NCBI RefSeq assembly: GCF_025144145.1
Contig: NZ_CP083546.1
Location: 2,992,501-3,056,500 of the forward strand
DNA: 64,000 nucleotides
DNA from: Leisingera sp. M658
GTDB lineage: Bacteria > Pseudomonadota > Alphaproteobacteria > Rhodobacterales > Rhodobacteraceae
Direction: 5' to 3'
Shown here: in pieces, positions 52,772 to 60,837 of the stretch
Layout of the letters: every line of letters begins with the position of its first letter
Numbering within the stretch: position 1 is the first letter of the stretch
Program-made: the position numbers and the translations under genes
The notes under the pieces: model-generated
The model's database searches: none
Told to the model about the DNA's origin: nothing
The model's input: the letters and a program-made list of their open reading frames with translations, nothing else

Positions 52772-53097
52772 GATGTGCCCGGTCCCCGTCTGCTCTTTGC
52801 AATTATTTTTTCAACGATTAGCACAAAACGCGAACATGTCCAATTGCTTTCCCTGCGCACTGCCCGCCGCCAAGGAGGCAAATCCTGTCCTGAAACCGAC
52901 CTTCCGCAATAGGCGGAACGACATTTCCCGGCAAAAGCAGTGCGCAGGCAAACCGCCCTTGTTACTAAGGCGCAAAGCTATGCGCACCGTGCATATGACG
53001 CATGCAATTTCGGATCTTGCCGGGTTGGATTTTCCTCACTAGATGCCCGCCATCGCAACATCGCGACGAAGCCAACATCAGATCAGAGGACACGGAT
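52772..53097. other. 326-base divergent region between ruvC and the DUF1127 gene
   Basis: No gene is supported. The half near ruvC is A+T-rich by local standards (CAATTATTTTTTCAACG near 52800) and probably holds the ruvC promoter. The half near the DUF1127 gene has a candidate RpoH-type promoter (53016-53044) and a ribosome site AGAGGA. Confidence 0.55.
53016..53044 (+). promoter_or_regulatory. Candidate heat-shock-type (RpoH) promoter
   Basis: CTTGCC (53016-53021), 17-base spacer, CTAGAT (53039-53044). CTTG with a CTA-starting -10 resembles alphaproteobacterial RpoHI/RpoHII promoters. The start of transcription would be near 53051, about 47 bases before the DUF1127 ATG. RpoH control is known for the homologous DUF1127-CcsR unit of Rhodobacter sphaeroides, which supports the reading. 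Confidence 0.5.
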
Positions 53098-53316
53098 ATG
53101 GCCGCATTTGACACCACCCGCACCACCTATGGTTCCACCGGCCTGTTTGGCCGCTTCGGCGCATTGGTTGCAACCGCAACCGGCATGCTTGCTGCCTGGA
53201 ATGACGCCCGTGCAACCCGCAACGCCCTGTCGGGCCTGTCCGACCGCGAGCTGGCCGACATCGGCATGTCGCGCGGCGACATCGAGACCGTTGCAACCGG
53301 CAAAACCGTTTTCTGA
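53098..53316 (+). CDS. DUF1127 domain small protein (CcaF1-like)
   Basis: A 72-residue protein. The C-terminal half is the DUF1127 motif: WNDARATRNALSGLSDRELADIGMSRGDIE (residues about 37-66, given here as the ordered pieces WNDARATRNAL, LSDRELADIG, MSRGDIE). DUF1127 proteins are small Arg-rich RNA-binding or phosphate-stress proteins; the Rhodobacter relative CcaF1 binds RNA and affects CcsR sRNA maturation. The start is the ATG after AGAGGA. The next 80 bases hold a CcsR-like hairpin and terminator, so gene and sRNA appear to be one transcript. Confidence 0.9.
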   Translation: MAAFDTTRTTYGSTGLFGRFGALVATATGMLAAWNDARATRNALSGLSDRELADIGMSRGDIETVATGKTVF

Positions 53317-53324
53317 ACCCCCTT

Positions 53325-53395
53325 TTCACGCCCTGCCTCCTCCCTCGGGGCGACTAGGGAAACGCCGCGGACCTTACAGGGCCGCGGCGTTTTTT
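53325..53395 (+). ncRNA. CcsR/'cuckoo'-type small RNA with CCUCCUCCC loop
   Basis: A stem CGCCC (53329-53333) with GGGCG (53348-53352) presents CCTCCTCCC (53336-53344) in its 14-nt loop, followed at once by the terminator at 53360-53395. A CCUCCUCCC loop hairpin directly 3' of a DUF1127 gene is the hallmark of the CcsR stress sRNAs, whose loop resembles an anti-Shine-Dalgarno sequence. Known members are tandem and usually have two such loops; only one is seen here. The 5' end, probably made by processing of the DUF1127 mRNA, is estimated. Confidence 0.7.
53360..53395 (+). terminator. Terminator of the DUF1127-sRNA unit
   Basis: AACGCCGCGG (53361-53370) with CCGCGGCGTT (53382-53391), 10-bp perfect stem, followed by T to 53395. 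Confidence 0.95.
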
Positions 53396-53426
53396 GTTGC
53401 CGGGTTGCGCCGCAGGGCCGCGCCGA

Positions 53427-53467
53427 ACAAAAAGGCCGCCGGCTCCCCCTGCCAGCGGCCTTTTTGT
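53427..53467. terminator. Bidirectional terminator
   Basis: ACAAAAAGGCCGC (53427-53439) with GCGGCCTTTTTGT (53455-53467). The A-run and T-run give a U-tract on both strands, so it can end the plus-strand sRNA unit (second stop) and the minus-strand gene that stops at 53486. Confidence 0.92.
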
Positions 53468-53485
53468 CCTTTGCTGGCATTGCTG

Positions 53486-53830
53486 TCAGCGCAGAACGGG
53501 TCCGATTTTCCGGGCCAGGAAGACTGATACCGGGTCTGCCTGCATCAGGAAGGCGCCCGCGCGTTCAATGCCGCTGCCGCCGGCCAGTGTCTGCACCCGC
53601 GCGTCATAGCTGCCAGAGCCAAGCGCGGCCATCAGGAAGCCCTTGAAGAGCAAAAACGCCGCCGCGAAGAAAATCAGCGAGCGTCCTGAAATCCGGGATT
53701 GCAGCCGCTGCGGCTTTACCACCAGCAGCCCGTCCGGCCGCAGCCTTGCGGAATAGCCCGCGGACAGAGCTTCATGTTTGCGGTTGATATGCTTCAAACG
53801 CGCCTGGAACTGATCACGATGTTCGCCCAT
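53486..53830 (-). CDS. Small membrane protein, function unknown
   Basis: A 114-residue protein. The start is ATG 53830 (MGEHRDQFQARLKHINRKH) after GAGG. It has a basic N-terminal half, a segment resembling a short beta-rich region (YSARLRPDGLLVVKPQRLQ) and one membrane helix (about 56-76: LIFFAAAFLLFKGFLMAALG), then a polar tail of about 40 residues. No family is recognised. It follows prmA by about 100 bases on the same strand and ends at a bidirectional terminator. Confidence 0.75.
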   Translation of the reverse strand: MGEHRDQFQARLKHINRKHEALSAGYSARLRPDGLLVVKPQRLQSRISGRSLIFFAAAFLLFKGFLMAALGSGSYDARVQTLAGGSGIERAGAFLMQADPVSVFLARKIGPVLR

Positions 53831-53933
53831 TACGAGCCTCCGAACTGGCCCCCACCAGCGGATGGCCCATCTTTGGCTCGAATTGGGGCGAAAATGCGGC
53901 AAACCATTCAAATTCGCCGCAAAGTTAAGTCAA

Positions 53934-54806
53934 TCAGCCCGCTTTACGGAGAAGTAACGTTGTCCATTCACCAATTTCATCCCGGCGCTCGGGATTGATG
54001 CCGTTCTGCGCATAAACGTTAACCACGTCTTCGGCCTGCTCGTTCAGGATGCCCGAGAGAATCGCATAGCCGCCGGGGCGCAGATTCGCAGCGACATCCG
54101 GCGCTAAAGCCACCAGAGGGCCCTTCAGAATATTGGCGAAGATGAGGTCGAACGGCGCCTGTGCCTGCAGATCCGGGTGATCAAAACCGGCGGCTTCCAC
54201 ACAGGCAACCTGGCCTTCCATGCCATTGGCCTTAAGATTTGCTTCGGCGACTTCAACTGCAACCTGGTCGATATCACTGGCCAGAATGGTGCCGTCCCAG
54301 ACCCGGGCTGCCGCCATTGCCAGCACCGCGGTGCCGCAGCCGATGTCGGCCACTTTTTCGCCATGAAAGCCCTGATCCAGCAGATGATCCAGCGCCTTGA
54401 GGCAACCCAGCGTGGTGCCGTGGTGACCGGTGCCAAAGGCCATCGCCGCCTCGATCAGCAGCGGGATCCGGTCCGCAGGCAGCTTGTCCGCGTCATGCGA
54501 GCCATAGACAAAAAAGCGGCCCGCTTCGACCGGCGCCAGTTCGCGGCGCACATGGGCGACCCAGTCGGTTTCCGGCAGTTCCGAGACCACAAAGGGTTTG
54601 GCTTCGTGCATCGAGGCCAGCAGGGCAAGGCCCGCTGCATCCGGAGCATCGGTAAAGTAGCCGCCCACTTCCCACAGGCCCGAGCCGTCTTCCATCTCAA
54701 AGACGCCCACGCCGCTGGGTTCCGGGGTCAGGCGTTCCATCGCTTCGCCCAGCGCTTCGGCCTGGGCTTTTCCGGTGAGCGTGGTGAGGGCAGTGAATGT
54801 GGGCAT
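53934..54806 (-). CDS. prmA: Ribosomal protein L11 methyltransferase
   Basis: A 290-residue SAM-dependent methylase. An N-terminal ferredoxin-like substrate domain (about 1-100) is followed by a Rossmann domain with AFGTGHHGTTLGCLKALD (motif before SAM loop), VADIGCGTAVLAMAA, ILASDIDQVAVEVAEANLK and the catalytic-type NILKGPLVALAP. It trimethylates ribosomal protein L11. AGGAGA precedes the ATG. A Gly-rich hairpin region lies between it and the MFS gene upstream. Confidence 0.95.
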   Translation of the reverse strand: MPTFTALTTLTGKAQAEALGEAMERLTPEPSGVGVFEMEDGSGLWEVGGYFTDAPDAAGLALLASMHEAKPFVVSELPETDWVAHVRRELAPVEAGRFFVYGSHDADKLPADRIPLLIEAAMAFGTGHHGTTLGCLKALDHLLDQGFHGEKVADIGCGTAVLAMAAARVWDGTILASDIDQVAVEVAEANLKANGMEGQVACVEAAGFDHPDLQAQAPFDLIFANILKGPLVALAPDVAANLRPGGYAILSGILNEQAEDVVNVYAQNGINPERRDEIGEWTTLLLRKAG

Positions 54807-54889
54807 GGCGTCTCTCCTGAAACTGTTGCTCAGCGCCTAGGTCGCCGCGCCGCCCGCGTCAAGCACCCCGGCCTGGCCGCAGGCAAGGC

Positions 54890-54920
54890 AGCGCCCGCGC
54901 TCACTGTGTGCGCGGGCGCT
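54890..54920 (-). other. Hairpin between the MFS gene and prmA
   Basis: AGCGCCCGCGC (54890-54900) pairs perfectly with GCGCGGGCGCT (54910-54920) around a 9-nt loop. There is no U-tract. It lies 33 bases after the MFS gene stop and could end or protect that transcript before prmA. Confidence 0.5.
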
Positions 54921-54952
54921 CGCCCCGCGGCTGGCGCCACGGGGCTGCAGGA

Positions 54953-56197
54953 CTATTCTGCCGGCGCCGGGTTTGCGTATTTGCTGAAGATGGTCTCATT
55001 GCCAGGTTCCGGATGGCGCGGGATCAGCAGCGACAGGGATAGCGACACCAGCGCCATGGCCGCCGCCAGGACAAAGACCATTCCGGGCGACAATACCCAC
55101 AAAAAACCCAGCAGCACCGGCAGAAACACCGCTGCAATATGGTTAATGGTAAAGGCCACCGCTGCGGTCGGTGCAATATCCCCGGGATCGGCGATTTTCT
55201 GGAAATAGGTTTTCAGCGCCAGCGCCAAGGCAAACAGCACATGGTCGATCACGTAGAGCACCGCCGCAACAGCCACGCCCCAGCCGAACCAGTAGATCCC
55301 GCCATAGGCCGCAAAGACAATTGCCAATCCGGCATATTCAAAGATCAGAGTGCGCCGTTCGCCGAACATGGCCACTGCCTTGCCCAGCATTGGCGCCAAG
55401 ACGATGTTGATCACCAGATTGATCAGGTAAAGCCCGGTCAGCTCATGCACATCAAAGCCGAATTTTTCGACCATCATGAAGCCTGCAAAAACCACAAAGA
55501 TCTGCCGCCGCGCGCCGGCCATGAACTGCAGCGCGTAGTACAGCCAATAGCGTTTGCGCAGGATCAGCTTCTTGGTCTGCGGGTGCGGCGCATCGAACTG
55601 CGGATAGGCAAACAGTGCAAACACAGCGATCAGCGCCGTTGCCCCGCCTGCAGCCAGAAACACGGTGTTATAGGCCAGATCAAACCGGTCCCAGGTCAGC
55701 ACGATGAGGCCATAGACCACCAGCGTCGCCGCTGATCCCGCAGCCACCAGCCAGCCCAGCGTCTGCGGCGCTTTCTCCTTGGACAGCCACTGCAGCTGCA
55801 GCGACTGGTTCACCGTCTCATAATAATGAAAGCCGATAGAGCTGAGCAGCGTCACCATCAGCAGCCCGCCCAGCGACGGGAACCAGGCGGTGACAGCTGT
55901 GGCCACTCCCAGCAAGGCAAGCGAAATCAGCCCCAGCACCTGCTCGCGCACAAACAGGATCACCGCAATCACGCCCACCGCCAGGAAACCCGGGATCTCC
56001 CGCACCGTGTGCAACAGGCCAATATCGGCGCCGTCGAATTGCGCTGCCTCGATTACGAAATTGTTGAGCAATGCGCTCCAGGCATTAAAGGCGATCGGCA
56101 TCGCCAGCGCCATCACAAACAGCAGCACCGTGGGACGGCGCCAGAAGGGGAGGCTTCGCGCCTCAAGCAGGGGCATGGGCTTGAACATATCCAGCAT
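54953..56197 (-). CDS. Major facilitator superfamily transporter
   Basis: A 414-residue protein with about 12 membrane helices and a central cytoplasmic loop near 210-230. The N-terminus is cytoplasmic and Pro/Arg-containing (PLLEARSLPFWRRPTV). It lacks a motif specific enough to name a substrate. It is divergent from the YeeE/YedE gene across 113 bases with two inverted repeats, so the two may be co-regulated. Confidence 0.85.
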   Translation of the reverse strand: MLDMFKPMPLLEARSLPFWRRPTVLLFVMALAMPIAFNAWSALLNNFVIEAAQFDGADIGLLHTVREIPGFLAVGVIAVILFVREQVLGLISLALLGVATAVTAWFPSLGGLLMVTLLSSIGFHYYETVNQSLQLQWLSKEKAPQTLGWLVAAGSAATLVVYGLIVLTWDRFDLAYNTVFLAAGGATALIAVFALFAYPQFDAPHPQTKKLILRKRYWLYYALQFMAGARRQIFVVFAGFMMVEKFGFDVHELTGLYLINLVINIVLAPMLGKAVAMFGERRTLIFEYAGLAIVFAAYGGIYWFGWGVAVAAVLYVIDHVLFALALALKTYFQKIADPGDIAPTAAVAFTINHIAAVFLPVLLGFLWVLSPGMVFVLAAAMALVSLSLSLLIPRHPEPGNETIFSKYANPAPAE

Positions 56198-56250
56198 CTA
56201 CGCCCCCCAACGGGATTTGGCGAGAGGGCAGCGGCCAATGCACATCTGAT

Positions 56251-56264
56251 CTGCATCAATGCAG
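56251..56264. promoter_or_regulatory. Inverted repeat CTGCAT-CA-ATGCAG
   Basis: A 6-2-6 perfect inverted repeat in the short divergent region between the MFS and YeeE genes. It is within promoter range of both starts. Confidence 0.35.
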
Positions 56265-56286
56265 AGGTGGCCGCATAAACATATCA

Positions 56287-56300
56287 CCATTCGTGAATGG
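56287..56300. promoter_or_regulatory. Inverted repeat CCATTC-GT-GAATGG
   Basis: A 6-2-6 perfect inverted repeat ending 10 bases before the YeeE ATG and overlapping its ribosome site, a position suited to repression. YeeE/YedE genes are often controlled by ArsR-type repressors such as BigR or SqrR; no such gene is in the window. Confidence 0.4.
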
Positions 56301-56310
56301 GAGATGTGTG

Positions 56311-57372
56311 ATGGATCTGGTTCCTCTGGTTGAACATATCGGCGAGGCCCCTGCCGCCGCGTTGTTCGGGCTTCTGACCGGCGCTGTCTTCGGGGTGGCG
56401 GCGCAAAGATCGCGCTTCTGCCTGCGGGCAGCTACGGTGGAATTCGCCAGCGGCCGCCTGGGGGACAAGGTTGCGGTTTGGCTGCTGACCTTCTCCACGG
56501 CTGTTGTCTGGGTGCAGGCGGCGCAGATGCTTGACCTGATGGACAGCGCCGATGCCCGGATGATGGCGGTGCCCGGCAGCTGGTCCGGCGCCATCCTGGG
56601 CGGGCTGATGTTCGGCGGCGGAATGGTGCTGGCACGCGGCTGTTCCGGGCGGCTCCTGGTGCTGGCAGCCACCGGCAACCTGCGCTCGGTTGTGTCGGGG
56701 CTGATCTTCGCCGTCATCGCGCAGATGAGCCTGTCCGGCCTGCTGTCGCCTGCCCGGGACTGGCTTGCCGGGCTCTGGATTACCGAAGGCGGGCGCAATC
56801 TGGATCTCCTGGCCGCGCTTGGGCTGCCGAAGGCGGGCGGGCTGGTACTGGGCCTAGCCACCGCCGCCCTGGCACTGGTGCTCGCGCAGCGCAACCGGAT
56901 TGGCGCGGCAAGACTGGTCTTTGCCTCCGGCGTTGGATTTGCAGTCGCGCTGGGGTGGGCGCTGACTTATGCGCTCAGTCAGGTCAGCTTTGATCCGGTG
57001 CAAATCGAGAGCGCCACCTTCACCGGGCCATCGGCGCACACATTGATGTTCTTCCTCGACCGGAATGCGGTTCTCGAGTTTGACATCGGCCTGGTTCCCG
57101 GCGTGTTCATCGGCGCAATGCTGGCCGCTGCGCTGGCCGGAGAAATGAAGCTGCAGGCTTTTGACAGCCCCTCCACCATGCGCAAGGCAATGATTGGCGC
57201 GGCTTTGATGGGCTTTGGCGGCATGCTGGCCGGCGGCTGCGCGATCGGAGCAGGCGTCACCGGCGGTTCGATTTTCACTGGCACCGCCTGGGCCGCGCTG
57301 TTCTGCATGTGGGCCGGGGCGGTCGCTACCAGCATGCTGACCAGAGATCACGCCGAAAGCCTGCGGGTTTGA
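56311..57372 (+). CDS. YeeE/YedE-family (TsuA-like) sulfur-compound transporter
   Basis: A 353-residue membrane protein with about nine or ten helices in two related halves. The conserved thiolate relay cysteines occur in RSRFCLRAA (about 28-36), ARGCSGRLLVLA (about 110-121) and AGGCAIGAGVTGG (about 308-320). TsuA-type proteins take up thiosulfate or move reactive sulfur. The start was set at the ATG behind GGGAGA; a GTG six codons earlier is less likely. Confidence 0.9.
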   Translation: MDLVPLVEHIGEAPAAALFGLLTGAVFGVAAQRSRFCLRAATVEFASGRLGDKVAVWLLTFSTAVVWVQAAQMLDLMDSADARMMAVPGSWSGAILGGLMFGGGMVLARGCSGRLLVLAATGNLRSVVSGLIFAVIAQMSLSGLLSPARDWLAGLWITEGGRNLDLLAALGLPKAGGLVLGLATAALALVLAQRNRIGAARLVFASGVGFAVALGWALTYALSQVSFDPVQIESATFTGPSAHTLMFFLDRNAVLEFDIGLVPGVFIGAMLAAALAGEMKLQAFDSPSTMRKAMIGAALMGFGGMLAGGCAIGAGVTGGSIFTGTAWAALFCMWAGAVATSMLTRDHAESLRV

Positions 57373-57403
57373 TCAAACGATAGATGCGAGGCTCTGCCTC
57401 GCG

Positions 57404-57472
57404 CTCCGGGATATTTTCAGCCAGATGAAGAAGGGATCCGTTATTCATCTGGCCCCAAGTATCCCGGGGGAG
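57404..57472. repeat. Paired copies of a short dispersed repeat (CCGGGATA type)
   Basis: Positions 57404-57430 read CTCCGGGATATTTT then CAGCCAGATGAAG. Positions 57444-57472, on the opposite strand, read CCGGGATACTTGGGGCCAGATGAA. The two form a long stem between the yeeE and priA stops. A third copy is at 63863-63890. Hairpins GCGAGG/CCTCGC and GGGGGC/GCCCCC flank it. It is probably a bidirectional terminator-like element of the convergent pair. Confidence 0.7.
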
Positions 57473-57509
57473 GCCGCAGGCCGGGGGCAGAGCCCCCTTC
57501 ATTCCGGCA

Positions 57510-59705
57510 TCAAAAGAAACTCTGAGGATCAATATCAATGCTCAGGCGCAAGTCCCCTTTGAGACGCAAGGGCGCGGTCCAGCGGGCGATCGCCGCTTGC
57601 AACGGCACGCCCTTTGCCGCCTTGATCAGCAGCCGTACCCGGTGGCGGCCGCGGACGCGGGCGATGGGCGCTGGGGCCGGCCCGAATACCTGGGCACCGA
57701 TCTGGCGCAACGGACCGTCGTTGCGGGCCATCGCATTGCCCAGGTCAAAGACTGCTGCCAGGTCCGGCCCCGACAGAATGATACCCGCCATCCGCCCATA
57801 AGGCGGCACGCCGGCGGCCTGGCGCTCAGCAGCCTCGGCCTTCCAGAAGCTCTCCTCGTCCCCCGACAGAATTGCCCGGATCACCGGGTGTTCAGGCTGA
57901 AAGGTCTGCATCAATGCTTCGCCGGGCCTCTCTGCCCGCCCGGCCCGGCCCGCCACCTGGCGCATCAGCTGAAAGGTGCGTTCAGCTGCACGCAGGTCAG
58001 AGCCTTGCAGGCCCAGATCGGCGTCGATCACCCCCACCAGTGTCAGCATTGGGAAGTTGTGTCCCTTAGCCACCAGCTGAGTGCCGAGGATGATGTCCGC
58101 CTCCCCTTTCGCAATTTCCTCGATCCGGCTCTTCAGGGCACGGGCGGAGCCGAAGAGGTCGGAGCTGAGAACCGCAATCCGGGCCTCGGGGAACAGGGCA
58201 GTGGCTTCCTCCGCCAGCCGTTCAATGCCAGGGCCGACGGGGGCCATCTTGCCCTCCACCTCGCAGGACGGGCAGGCCTCCGGCACCGGTTTGGTCTCGC
58301 CGCATTGGTGGCACATCAGCCGTTTCATAAAACGGTGCTCCACCATGCGCGCGTCGCAATGATCGCAGGCCACCTGGGCGCCGCAGGCGCGGCAGATGGT
58401 AACCGGCGCAAAGCCGCGGCGGTTCAGGAACAGCAGCGATTGTTCGCCCCGTTCCATCCGCAGTTTCATCGCCTGTTTCAGAGTGGGCGAGATCCAGGTC
58501 GAGGGCAGCAGATCCTCGGACCGCATATCGACGCTGCGCATCTCCGGCAGCACCGCCGCGCCAAAGCGCGCGGTCAGATCCAAGCGTTTGTATTTGCCCG
58601 CCTCAGCGTTGGCCCAGCTTTCCAGGCTGGGTGTGGCGGAGGCCAGCACCACCTGCGCCGAGCACATCGCCGCCCGCAGCACCGCCATGTCGCGGGCGTT
58701 ATAAAGCACCCCGTCTTCCTGCTTGTAGGAGGTGTCGTGCTCCTCATCAACGATGATCAGGCCCAGATCACGGAACGGCAGAAACAGGGCCGAACGCGCC
58801 CCAATCACCAGCTGCGCCGCCCCCTGCCCGACCATTTTCCACACCCGGCGGCGTTCGGTCATGGTGGCGCCGGAATGCCATTCGGCAGGATTGGCCCCGA
58901 ACCGCGCCTCCACCCGGGTCAGGAATTCCGCGGTCAGCGCAATCTCCGGCAGCAGCACCAGCGCCTGCCGCCCGGCGCGCAGGGCGGCGGCGACCGCTTC
59001 CAAATATACCTCGGTCTTGCCGGAACCGGTGACGCCCTTCAGCAGCGTGGTGCCGTAGCGCCCGCTGTGGACGCCTTCGGCCAGTGCGGCGGCGGCACTT
59101 GCCTGATCCTCGGTCAGCTGTTTGCCGGGCAGCTCCGGGTCCAGCAGCGGATAAGGCGTGTCACGCGGCGCCTCCTCCTTGCGCAGGGCGCCCTGCTTTA
59201 CCAGCCCTTTCACCACCGAGGGCGTCACATCGGCCATATCCGCCAGCTCGCGCGGGGTGAAGGCGAGGCCGCCATACTCCTCCAGCACCTCCAGCACCCT
59301 TGTTCGGGCCTCGGTCATCCGGTCGGGCATGCCCTCGCCCCGGCGCAGGATTTTGCGCATTGAGGGCGGATCGGAAAGCCCCGGCGCGCGGGTCGCCAGC
59401 CGCAGCATGGCGGGCATGGGCGTCAGCGTGTAGTCGGCGGCCTTGCCCAAAAACTGGCGCATCTCGGTCCGCATCGGGGCCACGTCCAGAACCCGGATCA
59501 CCGCACGCAGCTTGGCCGAATCGAAATCGCCCGCACCCGGTCCCCAGACCACGCCCAGAACCTTGCGCGGCCCCAGCGGCACCTCGACATAGGCGCCAAG
59601 GAAACAGCCGCCCTCCGGTGCGCGGTAATCCAAAAGCCGGTCAAGGGGTTGCGTGGTCAGCACCCCGACCCGTTCGCCTGCCTGAAAGAACTCCTGCCCG
59701 CTCAT
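57510..59705 (-). CDS. priA: Primosomal replication restart helicase PriA
   Basis: A 731-residue superfamily 2 helicase that restarts stalled forks. The N-terminal 3'-end binding domain has LTTQPLDRLLDYRAPEGG. Walker A is KGVTGSGKTEVY, the box II IIVDEEHDTSYKQEDG, and a zinc module of eight cysteines reads CRAC, CDHC, CHQC and CPSC in order. The start is uncertain between ATG 59705 (MSGQEFF) and 59717; the shorter form matches family N-termini. It converges with yeeE and diverges from tal. Confidence 0.95.
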   Translation of the reverse strand: MSGQEFFQAGERVGVLTTQPLDRLLDYRAPEGGCFLGAYVEVPLGPRKVLGVVWGPGAGDFDSAKLRAVIRVLDVAPMRTEMRQFLGKAADYTLTPMPAMLRLATRAPGLSDPPSMRKILRRGEGMPDRMTEARTRVLEVLEEYGGLAFTPRELADMADVTPSVVKGLVKQGALRKEEAPRDTPYPLLDPELPGKQLTEDQASAAAALAEGVHSGRYGTTLLKGVTGSGKTEVYLEAVAAALRAGRQALVLLPEIALTAEFLTRVEARFGANPAEWHSGATMTERRRVWKMVGQGAAQLVIGARSALFLPFRDLGLIIVDEEHDTSYKQEDGVLYNARDMAVLRAAMCSAQVVLASATPSLESWANAEAGKYKRLDLTARFGAAVLPEMRSVDMRSEDLLPSTWISPTLKQAMKLRMERGEQSLLFLNRRGFAPVTICRACGAQVACDHCDARMVEHRFMKRLMCHQCGETKPVPEACPSCEVEGKMAPVGPGIERLAEEATALFPEARIAVLSSDLFGSARALKSRIEEIAKGEADIILGTQLVAKGHNFPMLTLVGVIDADLGLQGSDLRAAERTFQLMRQVAGRAGRAERPGEALMQTFQPEHPVIRAILSGDEESFWKAEAAERQAAGVPPYGRMAGIILSGPDLAAVFDLGNAMARNDGPLRQIGAQVFGPAPAPIARVRGRHRVRLLIKAAKGVPLQAAIARWTAPLRLKGDLRLSIDIDPQSFF

Positions 59706-59786
59706 GCTGCTGCCCATGTTGCCGCCCGTAATCCCATGAGGTAAAGGCAGAAGCGACAGAGGCCAACCCATCCAAAGGACTGCCCC

Positions 59787-60440
59787 ATGAAATTCTTCGT
59801 AGATACCGCCGAGATCGACGCGATTGCCGAGCTGAACGATCTGGGCATGGTGGACGGTGTCACAACCAACCCGTCGCTGATCAAGAAATCCGGCCGCGAC
59901 ATCATCGAAGTGACCAAGGAAATCTGCAACCTGGTCGACGGCCCGGTATCGGCAGAAGTCACCGCAACCGATGCCGAGACGATGATCGCCGAAGGCCGCA
60001 AGCTGGTGGAGATCGCCGAAAACATCGCCGTCAAGGTGCCGCTGACCTGGGATGGCCTGAAAGCCTGCAAAACCCTGTCCGGCGACGGCCACATGGTGAA
60101 CGTGACCCTGTGCTTCTCTGCCAATCAGGCGCTGCTGGCGGCCAAGGCGGGTGCCACCTTCATCTCCCCCTTCATCGGGCGTTTGGATGATATCAACCTG
60201 GACGGTATGGAAGTGATCGAAGACATCCGCACCATCTATGACAACTATGGCTTTGAGACCCAGATCCTGGCCGCCTCGATCCGTTCGGTGAACCACGTGC
60301 TGGACTCGGCCCGCATCGGCGCCGATGTGATCACCGCGCCGCCGGCGGTGATTAAGTCGATGGTGAACCACCCGCTGACCGACAAAGGCCTGGATGCGTT
60401 CCTTGCCGATATCAAGGCGGCGGAGATCAAGATCCTCTGA
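59787..60440 (+). CDS. tal: Transaldolase / fructose-6-phosphate aldolase family protein
   Basis: A 217-residue class I aldolase of the short (MipB/TalC) subfamily. The Schiff-base lysine is Lys83 in [11 protein letters not shown], the N-terminus [10 protein letters not shown] is diagnostic, and [11 protein letters not shown] (24-34) follows. It interconverts sedoheptulose-7-phosphate and fructose-6-phosphate in the pentose phosphate pathway, or cleaves fructose-6-phosphate. The length does not separate the two activities. Confidence 0.95.
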   Translation: MKFFVDTAEIDAIAELNDLGMVDGVTTNPSLIKKSGRDIIEVTKEICNLVDGPVSAEVTATDAETMIAEGRKLVEIAENIAVKVPLTWDGLKACKTLSGDGHMVNVTLCFSANQALLAAKAGATFISPFIGRLDDINLDGMEVIEDIRTIYDNYGFETQILAASIRSVNHVLDSARIGADVITAPPAVIKSMVNHPLTDKGLDAFLADIKAAEIKIL

Positions 60441-60466
60441 TCCCGTTTAGCGGATCCAGGACCGGG

Positions 60467-60495
60467 AAAGGCGCCCCTGATCGAGGCGCCTTTTT
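60467..60495 (+). terminator. Terminator of tal
   Basis: AAAGGCGCC (60467-60475) pairs with GGCGCCTTT (60485-60493), followed by TT to 60495. It is 27 bases after the tal stop. Confidence 0.92.
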
Positions 60496-60606
60496 CTTTG
60501 CGAACTTTTCTACCAGTGTTTTTACCTGCGCCTTCATAACCGCAGCGAAGCACTCCCGCGTCCCCGCACTCCCCGGCTGACGCCGGACCGCATGGGGTCT
60601 TGGGCC

Positions 60607-60722
60607 CTGCAGCGCGCCTGCGGCGCGCTGCAGCGGCGTTTCACGCCGCCGCGCCGGGCACTCTGCCCGGCGCCCCGCCCAACGGACGCTGTGCATGCCA
60701 ATGCACTGCCGGCGGGCGGGAG
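60607..60722 (+). repeat. Hairpin cluster plus 45-nt dispersed repeat, copy C
   Basis: A perfect 12-bp stem (60607-60618 with 60622-60633), a CGGCG/CGCCG hairpin, and a perfect 10-bp stem GCGCCGGGCA/TGCCCGGCGC (60651-60673) lead into the 45-nt block 60678-60722, which begins CCCAACGG and ends GGCGGGAG. Its core stem is GTGCAT/ATGCAC. The arrangement, GC hairpins then the 45-mer, matches copies A and B. Confidence 0.8.
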
Positions 60723-60837
60723 CAGCGCCGCCGCTGCAATTTCCGCTGCAACTGCATTTTTCCGCAGCAAAGCCCGGTTCCCATGCTATACACGTCACCA
60801 AACCCGTCAGAGGTCCGGATCCGCAAGAGTTATTGAC

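Larger units (their letters stand above)
60441..60837. other. 397-base gap between tal and the DUF484 gene
   Basis: After the tal terminator (60467-60495) the region from 60540 to 60740 is a block of GC hairpins and the 45-nt repeat copy C. A short A+T-richer stretch (60750-60837, with TGCATTTTTCCGCAGC and GCTATACACG) precedes the DUF484 start and is the likely promoter. Long open frames crossing this gap are judged non-coding. Confidence 0.65.

Noticed and set aside
60592-60837. N-terminal extension of the DUF484 gene
   Set aside because: The extra 82 codons are hairpin and dispersed-repeat sequence, and the family start is at 60838.
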